This document shows positions 11,701 through 23,500 of a stretch of DNA of 64,000 nt, in pieces. The stretch is from NCBI GenBank assembly GCA_951799425.1, contig OX637397.1, forward strand, positions 20,031,064 to 20,095,063. Direction: 5' to 3'. The notes under the pieces were generated by a model. That model worked only from the letters and a program-made list of their open reading frames with translations. It was not told where the DNA came from and did no database searches. The translations under genes and the position numbers were made by a program. The stretch's first letter is position 1. Every line of letters starts with the position of its first letter. The stretch is from Ilex aquifolium (lineage: Eukaryota > Streptophyta > Magnoliopsida > Aquifoliales > Aquifoliaceae).

Positions 11701-14476
11701 TGGGAATCGTGTAGGAATTGGATAGATATTATAGATTAATTATGATAGTTATTTAGATACTTTTAGTATTTATCTTTTAAGTAATTTCTTTTATCTTTTA
11801 AGGGTTTAATTGTCATTTTAATTATTTATTTATTTTAGGGTTTGTGATCTCCTTATATATATAGGATTTGTGAACTCCTTATATATATAGGGGATACATA
11901 TTTGTTGGGAGACTAGACTTTGATTATTGATTATTGATATTGAATCATGTTATTGCTTCTTCCTCAAATTCTCTCTCTATTCTCATCCCCTTCTTCTTCT
12001 TTTCTCATCTCCTTCTTCTTCCCTTCTCATCTCTAATTCTTCCTTACTACGATCTACATCAAGTTCATTCAAGCAGAACTTAAAAAAAACCTTCTCTGCT
12101 TCTATCTATTGTTGTCATTCTTCAGCTAGTCTTCTATTCACGTTTGCCAAGGCTTAATTTATTGGTCCTTGAGAGGGATCATTGCCTAGAGCAGTGTTAA
12201 CATGCACGGTTATGGGTTCAAAATTTGAAGGCAACTTTCCAGCAGCCTCGATTAACGGGAACAAAATTGGTTAATGACATGTAAACAAATGGTCCTTGAG
12301 GATCTACTTGTCTCAAAATATCCAAATATCTTGACCTTTTCTTCCTAATAATCTTTTGCAAATCTCAGGAATAGTAATTGTTCCCCTTACAGATTCACCA
12401 TTATATCAGCAATGTATAGACACTCATCAGAAGGCAGAATCATATTTTTGGATGCAAACTTTCAGTCATCTCCTTCTGCTGTTTCAATGAGAGTACGTAG
12501 AGGTGACGTAAGGATTATGTGACAGTTTCAGCAATGATAACTCCACTAAAACATGACCCTATGACAGTAAAATTAATATATATATATATATATGACAGTA
12601 AAATTACTGATTTCTTGCATAACTAATAATTAGTTGGGGTTATAGACCTTATTTATTGTTGGTTCATCTAAATGTGATTAAGATATTTTTTTATTTTTTA
12701 TTTTTTTTGCAATAGGTCATATGATTAAGATAAAATAAATATCCATATGGTGTTAAGTTTGATGGTCCTAGGAGTTTCTTAATGGTTGTCTTATAATAGC
12801 CAATGCTTGAAGCATAGTATATTTGTTATTATCCGTGCAAACCAAATGATAAATTTATCTTGTTGTAGCCCACGAGAGCATGGTCTGATTCAAATTTTAA
12901 TTTGCTACTAAATAATGTGAAGGCCTTCTTTGTAACATTCGATGTTTTATCCATGGGTTTGAAATGTCTTGGCCAATTTCAGGGAGGCTAAAACAGGTAG
13001 TCTAATTATCCTGTGGGGAGGACACAATTTATTTTCATTAAGCTTGAGAGTATGATTAGCTGTTATTTACTTATTTCATTAGGGCATGATTGGGCGCTCA
13101 GAAGAGAGTAATTTAGAACTTATCCCCCTTCTCCATCTACTGTCAGTGTATGCAAGAAAACCCTGAGAAGTTGTAACAGTAAAACATCTGACATACATTC
13201 ATGAATATATTTCTACAAAGGAGAATATCCAGAGGAGTAAAAATAACTAGTTGTTTAGGACCGCAATTTTGAAGACTAAGGAAGGAGTTGACTTGGGCCA
13301 ATTAGTGTCCAGTGCACACCCACCTTTAGGGAAGCAAACTTTTGGAGGATAATGATACCATTCCATCTCTTCAGAAGTATATTTCAGCCAGTATAGAGGG
13401 CACTATTATATCATCACATTCCTCCACCGTCTCCTTTGTCAGCACTCAGCAGAGTGATTATGTACTTCTTTTGAGTACTAGAAATGATTACCTAGAGGTC
13501 ATGGATGGTGCAATAAAGGATATGATACATTCATGAAGAAATTCTAGTGAGGGACGAAACCAGTCAGAGGCAGAAGACTAGAGTTAAATGGATGAAGGAT
13601 GGTGACTGTAACACCGAGTTCTTTCATATGATGGCAAATGGAAGGAGGAAGAGTTTTATTAAAGAGAGAGAAACCGAGTCTGGTGAAACTGTGAGAGACC
13701 CTTTGTTGATTGCTAATGGGATCAGTTTGGGACTGGATTGTTTTTCACGCTTCTTTATGGACCAAAGCTGCAGGGAATTTTAGAGGGGTCTCTTTGTCGG
13801 ACCTTCAAAGGAATTGGAAGGTTGCTTTAAATTAGCCCTTTTCCGTTTCTTGTTTTCGTTATCTTTTTTCTCTGTTTTACTTTTTGTGAGGACAAAATAT
13901 AGCACCATATTAAGCCAACTAGCAAAGATATTCATGAAGTTAACTTCTAGTAGTCACAATTGCACTTTGATGATAGTGTTCAGTGTACAGGGTTGAGTCT
14001 AATTGTCGTATTTGTAATAGATTCTTTTGCTACAAGTTTCTATTTTACTACTCAGTGATCCTTAATTCTTGTTCCCAAATTTGTTTTGAGTGCTCTAAAC
14101 ATACATGCTCAAACAACCAGTCAGGAAGAAAATTATGCCATCTACAGGAGGGATTTTAATAGGTCAATATCTCTAGGACCAAAAAAATAACCTGGTGGGA
14201 CTTGATAGGAATCCTCTATCAGAACATGAGCTTACCTTCTTCAACAGTGTCTACTCCAGGAAGGACTTTCGCAAGACTCTCTGCTTGTAACATCTCGCAA
14301 AATGAAGCATGCCAGTGGACATCCTGCAAATTGACAAAGTTCCATTTGAATAAATGCATGAAAAGGAAGTATAGATGAACTGCATGAAAGATTTTATCAC
14401 CTGAACTTGAAGCACCAAACATTTATTGAAGAGAATGAAAGATCCTGACCTGATTCTGGGATCCAAAATTTGACAT

Positions 14477-14514
<38 letters not shown>

Positions 14515-17500
14515 TTATAGGAAATTGATTGTAATTGGCTAATTTTGTGAAGTCTTAATGTAAATCTCAACTTAATTCTATAGTCATGATGCTTCAAAGA
14601 TCAAGTTCCGAAAACATCAAGGACGGAGTTCAAGCTACAAAGTCAAATCAAAAGATCTCCAATGCACCTTCAATGCTTAGGACAAAGGTAATGACCTGGA
14701 TACCTAAGAAACCTTGGTTTATTTATAGACTTTGGTTAATTAGAATAATAGAATTGGAATTAAGAATATCAGCGAATGACTCTTATCTTTTCATGAAAAA
14801 GATTTTCTAAACCTTAAATGTGCTTTTGAAAACATAAAATGAATCATATATCAGATCTTAATTGAGCAACACTCCTTAGTTCTCAATAGGTCTAGTGTTT
14901 TTTTGGTTTCAAACTTACAAACCAGTAGGGACTGCCGTAGAGGCTAAAATCGAAGAAGGTTGACAAGTTAGGCAATGGTGACCGCCCTCTAGACGCTTGA
15001 GCGGGTTGTAGATGGCTCGAGCAGTCTCTGCTCTACAGATCTAGTTTGAACCATTTTTTCATTCCAGTGACAACCGTCTTCCCACCGCTCTCTGACAACT
15101 AGAGCGGTGATTCACAAATTTGTGTTTACTTGGACCCCAAAACAAACCTAATTTCGGACCTATAAATAAGGTAAGCATTTCCAAGCTAAGGTAGCTCTAT
15201 TGTAACCTTGAAATCTGCCTCCTAAACCTTTAGACAGCTAAGAACAACCCTAAATCCCTAAATCCCTAATCCCCGAAGGGCAAACCATCTTAATTATTCC
15301 GATTCAACCTCATACATTGAAGAAGAAGATATTGCTTGGAGTTCAACAAAACCCATATTGGAGAGTGTACATTTCGAGGATCTTGGGTGCGTCTTAGAAG
15401 ATTGGTCGAAGAGCCTAGATGGTTTATTGTAGTGAGCGCGTCTAAGTGAAGCTACTCATAATTTTGGTGGTGATTCCAGAGGAAAGATTTACAATGGAAA
15501 TGAGCATCTAACCATAGTATTGGTTGAGGTATAAGGCGACTACTTGTAAATTGACTTTGTGTTTAGTGGATTAGTCTAGGTAAACTGAGAACAGTTCCAC
15601 GGTTTTTCCTGAGAGGATTTCCGCATCAACAAATTGCATGTGTTGTGGATGATCTTTTATAGCTTTAATTTTCATACACACGTGCAATAGCCCACACTCA
15701 ATGTGTTCGATAGAACAATTGTTTAAATTCTCTATTTGACAAATTCATCGATTGGGTTTTGGAGATTCTTGGCTTATAGGTGGGGATCAAAGGAGTGAGT
15801 GATTGGGTTGTTGAGTTGATTGTATACGTACACTAATCATCCACTCATTCATAAGAAGGGATGTTCTTGTGGGTAAAAAAAGATTCACGTACTCAATTGG
15901 CTAATACATTGACTAATTGGTAATTGTAATAGTTTATGTTAAAAAATTGGTGGTTGTTCAAGCTTTAATTTCAATTAACCTATTCACCCCCTTTTAGGTT
16001 GCGTAATAGCAATTTCATGTGTATAATCGTGATAGAAGATCCATTTAAATCTCTCCCCGAGTTTCGCCAGAGAGTAGCAGGAATGCTCGACTACTCCCAT
16101 GTATACCTCTTAAGGTTAGAGGTAAGTTTAAACATGCCTGAAAACATATTTGACCTTACAAAAAAAGATAGATGCACTTAGGTGATGTTTGATAAAACTG
16201 AAAGTTTAACACTGAATGCTAAATTTTAAATGTTGAATGGTAAATTTTTTAATTCATAGACTGTTTGGTATCAACTGAAATTTAAGTATTGAATTGAATC
16301 AAACTGTTTAACAAATAGAAAGAACTGAAGTCTGAAAATTATTATTATTTTAATTTTACCCTTCTTTTTAACCATCTCTCCACAACTACCTTATTCCTAC
16401 CACTACCATCCTTAATGGTAGTGGTGGTGGTGGTGGTGGCGGCAGCGGCGACAACACAATAGTGGTGGTGACGGTGACACAATGGTGATGGTGACGGTAA
16501 CACAGTGGTAATGGTGGCGATGACTAAGCCTGTCAAAGTCCGACACGACACGATTAACCGACAAAAATCGACATGAATTAAATAGGTTCGGATGAGACCT
16601 TAACGGGTTCGGATGGTAAACAGGTTGATCCTTTAGACCAAGGTTCAAAGTATCGGCCGAGTCGGATACAACTCGACCGAGTCGTATCTACCTCGGCAGG
16701 CATCGATCCGATAACGATACACGATACAGGACTATCACGAGTCTACCCCGAATCGGTTCTAACTCAGGCATGGTTCAAAGTCGCAGTATCGGCCATCGAC
16801 TCGGAGGGTGCTGATACACATTGGTCGCGGCGTCGCGGCACGGTATCGGCTGATACGCTCAAAACGCAAGATAGAAACTCTAAAAAAATTTGAAAAAATT
16901 ATAGAAAATTTTAAAAACATAAACATCATCATTCATGCATCATATGTCCACAATACATCCAAAAACACATTAAATATAATTAAAATGAAAACATAAAATC
17001 GCTACCGAAAATAATTATCATTATCAATGTTCAATGTTCAATGTAGGTATTTAGAAACATATTGAGCCATAATCATTGTCACATTGAATGACGATGAAGC
17101 TCAAAATATTAATGTATCTAATTTATACATTGAGATTTTTTTTACCACAAAAAAAACAGCTTGAAAAAAAAACACAGCAGCCTGAAAAAATAAAACAGCA
17201 GCAGGCACAAAAAAAAAAAGCAGCAGCCTGAAAAAAAAAAAAAAACAGCAGCACCCAGAAAAAACATAAAAAAAAAACTGTCTGTTTAAGGACATGGGAA
17301 TTGAACCTATGACTTCCAGTTTGGTAACATGCACCTCTACCAATTGATTATTGACCTATTGCTTTTATATGACTGAAAGACAAATAAATATATTTAAAGA
17401 CTCAGTAAAAAGCCTGGAAAAAAAAAAAAAAGGGCAGCCAGATAAAACAGGAAAAAAAAACACAGCCTGTTGAGGGATATAGGAATCGAACCTATAACCT

Positions 17501-20500
17501 CCCGGTTGGTAAGCTGCAAGTCTACCACTTGATCTATTGTTTTTATATGATTTTAAAGGCAAAAATAAATATTTAAAGACTCAATAAAAAAAAAAAAGGC
17601 TCCACTTTCTATGTCAGATTTTTTTTTTTTCACCACTTACCTTCACAGTCGTCTCAGATGAGAGAGAGACAGGCGGACAGTCACAACGAGAGAGAGAGAG
17701 AGAGAGGCAGACAGGGAGACCCACTTCGATCATCACAGCCCACTCCGATCGTCACAGGAAAAGCAATTTTTTGCCTATCGTCACAACACCGAAGAAGATC
17801 AGCGAAGAGAAAACAGAAGAATGAGATTTGAAATCCACCCTTCTGCTCCGATAGTCACAACGGCCTCGATGCTATTCAGTTGTATTCCTCTGTCAGATAT
17901 ACAACAGGTATGTCGTAAATCCTTAGTCATCTTGGTTTTTATAGTTGAGAAAGTGGGGTTTAGGTTATCAATTTCATGTGGTTTCTCATCCTCTCTTTGC
18001 TTTCTTTCCTATCATCCTTTTTTTTTTTGGATTTTTGTTCAGCCTGAAAAAAATGAGTGACTGATTTTTAGGCTTTTACAGATTTTGGGGGATTGTGAGC
18101 AGGCTTTTTCGTCTCGGAACGATTCCGGTAGAAATCGTCCGAGTTAATCCGAGTTCCTCTGATTTCGGCCGATACTTACGAGTTGAACCGAGATATCGGC
18201 GATATCTCATCAAAGCGTCATTTTCGCGTACCGCGTACCGTTATCGTATCGATAGAGGCCGAGACGGATACGACTCGGCCTAGTCGTATCGGACTCGGCC
18301 TATACCTTGAACCATGGACTCGGTCCAACTCAGACAAACTCAGATTCAACTCGGTCCAACTCGGACAAACTCAGATTCAACTCGGATTCAACTCGGCCGA
18401 TTCACTTTCGAATCGAACTAATCCGCACAGAATCGTCACCAACTTTTAAGCAACAAAGAAAATGCCAAAAAAAAGGCAAAAAATATGAGAAATTGAACCC
18501 TAAATCAAACCTCTTTTACCATAATAAAAACAAAACAAAGAAGTTAGAACAAAATTGAACACAAACCTGAAAAATTGTGGTAAATCTCCCTAATCTGAGA
18601 CCCTTTGCTACTATTTGTTCTTACTTTCCTTCTTCTTTATAGGCAGCATCATTGATCAACATCGCAGATCAATTGCAGAAACCCTAGGTTGCTCGACGAT
18701 CGGACTACTTGAGTCATGGTTCAAAATCGCGGTATTGGCCATCGACTCGGAGGGTACTGATACACATCGGTCGCGGTGTCGCGGCGCGGTATCGGCCGAT
18801 ACGCTCAAAACGCAAGATAAAAGCTCCAAAAAAATTTGAAAAAATTATAGAAAATTCTAAAAATATAAACATCATTCATGCATCATATGTCTACAATACA
18901 TCCAAAAACACATTAAACATAATTAAAATGAAGTATAAAATCGCTACCGAAAATAATTATCATTATCAATGTTCAACATAGGCATTTAGGAACATATTGA
19001 ACTATAATCATTGCCACATTGAACGACGATGAGGCTCAAAATCGTCGTTATTGTTTCTAGGATAATACAAATTATGATACTGTCCACCATAAGGATAAGA
19101 GTACAAGTGTGAATACGGGTCTGATTGAGTTGATTGACTAGAATGACCCATAATCAGAGTAGTGTGACTGTGGAGGTTGTACTGGCTGGTTCCCATGCTG
19201 ATAGTACCCAAAACCACGATATTCACCGCCACTACTAGCAGAAGACTGATCATATCCATAAAAGTTGACACTATCTGATGTCGTGTTAGAAGATCCATCA
19301 TGATGTCTCCTTGGAACACGATCATAGTAGCCACCAGTACTAGTACTAGTAGATCTCTCAAGATGTGTAGGGCGATAGCCATAATGTGCAGCACTATTAG
19401 TACTAGTAGACCTCGGAAGCTGCGAAGTGATACCATATCCATATGATCCATGTGCATAGCTAGATTCTATACCACTACTTTGATGATGTCCGTAAGGCAT
19501 GTATCCTTCATGTGATGCCAATCCCAAACTCTGCATATGATCATCAATATCTTGCCGACCAAGTGAATGATGGTGGCGTCGATTGGAATAATCATCACCA
19601 ATGGAAGAGTTTAAATTCCTCCGTTGTTTCATTGCCCCTGGTCGATATCCATGATCTGTATCCTGTGTGGCATAATAATTGTCTTGCCCTTGTGCCCATG
19701 ACATACCGCCAGCTAGTTGAGTATCACCACCATCTCCAGTTGTCCCTCCACCACCACTCTTGTTGCCCTCATCATTATCTCCACCATGATTACTATCATT
19801 ATCATCATCATCACCACCACCACCACCACCACCATAAGTATCAGCAACATTATCATCATCATCAGAAGAAGAAGAAGAATCACTAGAACTGACAAAAATT
19901 TTCATAGTCTTTTTACCCTTATTGGTTGGCCTCATATCTTTTTCAGATTTTTTGGTAGTGGCATAGTTGCTAGATGTTGGAGCCGTATTAATGTCGTCTT
20001 CATCAAATGCATCTCGTCCACTTCCACCTTCTTTAATGTCACGAATACCTTCATCCAGCCAACCTAAATTATCAGGTGGTAAAATTGATTCCTCCCCCTC
20101 TCTTATCCAGTCATCTAATATGTCATCATCATTAAAAATGTAGTTCAGATCAATTGGATTATAAAAATCATCATTTTCACGCTGATACGTCAAATTTCTA
20201 ACTCGCAACCGCAAATTGTAGTGCACAAAAACTAGCTTATGTAGTTTTTTCATTGTCAATCGGTTGCGAAGTTTTGTATGGATCAGCGACCATGTACTCC
20301 AATTTCTTTCACACCCTGATGATGAATATGTGTGACTTAAGACTTTGACTGCAATTTTTTGTAAATGGGGAGCTTCTTCACCATAATTGATCCACCATTC
20401 AGCTACAAAAAAAAATGTACAATATTAGTATTTGACCATAAGAATAACAAATGATACTTTAATAAATACTTATAGTTTAAATAATAAACCTGGTAAAGAG

Positions 20501-23500
20501 GCATGTACAGCTTTCCTAGTGAGTGCATTTCCAAACTCACCATATTTGTCAGCATATAATTTGATCTGCAATTTATTGTGTAATGTATTACGGATGTGAC
20601 AAATATATACATATTATAAAAAATATTATAAAAATTCGTCATACCTCATTCATTGCCCTTGCTTGTTTATTCACATCTGGTTCCAATCTTTTAATAACCT
20701 CTTTCAAACCAGATCTTATCTCAGGATGGTCGGGAAATTGTTTAGAATACTGAAAAACTGGATTTAAGAAATAAGCTGCAAATTTGTTGACAATTTAATG
20801 TAAGTTAGTGGAAAATTATAATATTTTACAAGCTAATACACAATGAAAAATGTCTGTTTAAATACTTTTACCTGCTGCATGCAAGTGTCTGTGCAATTGA
20901 GTCTCCCATCTTTTGTCAATCACGGCCCAGTATTTCTTCCAATTTTTGACTGAATGTTGTATGGCTAGTTTAGCGCTGTCCATTGCCTCATAGACAATTG
21001 ATAAAGTCGGTTTTTGGTCTTGATCAACTATCTTTAAAACCCTAACAAGAGGCTCCATGACGGATTGAACTTCTCTAGCTTTCTTCCAAAATTGGTCAGT
21101 CAAAATAAGGTTTGATACTGTATCTCTTGTTTTTTTCCTCTTCTTGTCTTTGTTGAACTCACGCCATTCATTGGTGGTGCACATTCTTTTCAAGTCTGAT
21201 TCATAACGAATAAGGCTTTCAATGGCAATGAATTCAGTGGCAAATCGTGTTATACCTGGCCTCAATAAATCTCTGTCTCGGGTATGTTGCTTCATTAAGT
21301 TGACCACTTTGAGGCTGTTGTAGATAAATGATGTGATCGTCTTAGCATCATCTATGGTCTCCTTGATTGCTTTCATATGACCAATATCTTCTAGCATCAA
21401 ATCTATATAATGGGCCGCACAAGGAGACCAAAATAGATGTTTTCTTTTATCCATCAACATCTTACCAGCTGCTTTAAAGCTTGCCTCATTGTCGGTTACT
21501 ATATGTACTACATTTTCTTCTCCAACTTCATCAACAACTTTATCCATAAGAGAGAAAATATAGTCAGCAGTTTTTGAAATATTTGTGGTATCAACTGAAG
21601 TATGGTAAATCATAGTACGGTCACAATAAATCATGAAATTAATAATGGGTTTCTTTGTTCTAGAACTCCACCCATCAGACATGATTGTGCAACCATATTG
21701 AGGCCATTTTACCTTCATCGATGATATATACACGTCAAGCTCTTGAACCTCCTCCTCCAAATAAGAACTACCAATTTGATATCCTGTGGGCCCCTTTATT
21801 CCTAGGCCTGCATCCGCAATAGTGTCAATCATTGACTGATAGTAAGGTCCACTATCAGCTGCATTGAATGGTATTGCATTGAAGAGGAAGAACTTCGAAA
21901 TAGCTTTTCCCACTTTTTTCAGGTTTTGACCTGAGAACATGCCTTTTACTGACTTTTGTTTAGATGGGTACATGTACGGATCAAAGCCACTTACAGGCAC
22001 GCTTGCACCTTCTTTTACGCTATAGCTACGTGGTGGTCCGCGCTTTATTCCAGAGCCAGATGATTGTGATGATCCAGCCCCAAAAAAATGGCCCTCAGTG
22101 GGACGACTGCTTGTATTTGATACAGAGTGCCTACGACCCTCTTCCTACATCCAAGCCATTTGACGGCTTTCCTTCATTGCATGCTTTAACTGTCTTCTTT
22201 CAAAATCACCATCTTCAATTTCATTCTCACCATCATCATCATCATCATCATCTAAGTTGTACAAATCTTCATCTCTTAATGATTACATAATTCGTTCTTT
22301 TTTCTTTTTTATAGAAGCCCTTTCTTTACTACAATCATTGAGATGTTGTCTCAAAATTTGTGACACTTCTTTTGGCGCACGTGGACATCCTCCCACCTGG
22401 CCGGATACATGTGCAATATGTTGCTTCATTCGAGTAATGCCACCATGAACTATTTTTCCACAATAGTTGCACTTTGTAATTCGTCGATCAGCACCAACAG
22501 GTGTTGCGTGGTCCCAACCAATGTCGTGTTGTTTAGGAGGCATTCTACAATGTCACAACTTCAAAATAATTAAATAAATAACATGCAATTGATTGATTTA
22601 AAAATTTCAGAAATATGTAGTTGTATTTTTCTTTTTTCTATTTTAGTTTTTCACTTATAATTTTTTTGATTATTAAAAATAATACTTGAAATATTTTTTC
22701 AATAAATATGTAATTTAAATATAAAACTAATGTAATTGTAACATTTAATTTTACATAATTTGAAATAGAACATATATCTACTCATTATATTAAATTAAAA
22801 AAAATACTTATTTTTTAATTATTATTATAAAATATTGATGTATCTAATTTTTACATTAAGACTTTTTTTACCACAAAAAAACAGCCTGAAAAAAATAGAA
22901 AACAACAGCAGCCAGGAAAAAAAAAACAGCACCCAGAAAAATAGAAAAAAAAAAACTGCATGTTGAAGGACATAGGATTTGAACCTATGACTTGTAATTT
23001 GGTAACATGTACTTCTACTAATTATTAATATAAAATATTAATGTATCTAATTTTTACATTAACACTTTTTTTACCACAAAAAAACAGCCTGAAGTACATG
23101 TTAAAATAGCAGCAGCCAGGAAAAAAAAAAAAACAGCACACAGAAAAATAGAAAAAAAAAAAAACTGCTTGTTGAAGGACATAGAATTTGAACCTATGAC
23201 TTGTACTTTGGTAACATGTACTTCTACCAATTATTATTATAAAATATTAATGTATCTAATTTTTACATTAAGACTTTTTTAACCACAAAAAAACAGCCTG
23301 AAAAAAAAACAAGAAAACTGCAGCAGCCAGGAAAAAAAAAAAAAACAGCACCCAGAAAAATAGAAAAAAAAAAATTACATGTTGTAGGACATAGGATTTG
23401 AACCTATGACTTGTAATATGGTAACATGTACTTCTACCAATTGAGCTGTAGTTTGTTTATGACTTAAAAGACTAATACATACATTTAAAGGCTCAGTAAA

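Larger units (their letters stand above)
9105..12061 (+). mobile_element. gag-only LTR retrotransposon (TR-GAG type), nearly intact
   Basis: The 2957-bp element is flanked by a perfect 5-bp duplication AGTTC (9100-9104, 12062-12066). Both LTRs are 364 bp, TG..CA, and I found only one clear difference (C/T near 9206/11806), so the insertion is recent. A primer-binding site TGGTATCAGAGC (initiator tRNA-Met type) is at 9472, and a purine tract GGAGGAGAA lies just before the 3' LTR. A single long gag ORF fills the interior; there is no protease, reverse transcriptase, RNase H or integrase. Such elements must borrow pol from a partner. It lies in intron 6 of the ASCH gene, opposite in strand. Confidence 0.93.
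16769..18316 (-). mobile_element. hAT H1 non-autonomous copy A (1.55 kb)
   Basis: Ends CATGGTTCAAAGTCGCAG and ...CCTATACCTTGAACCATG. Flanking 8-mers AACTCAGG and GACTCGGT share 5 of 8 positions, so the duplication is decayed or not precise. It is a near full-length inverted relative of 24520-26050. It contains two tRNA-like modules, poly(A) runs, a GA microsatellite (17690-17705) and a short ATG exon followed by a splice donor (17821-17907). No transposase. Confidence 0.83.
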
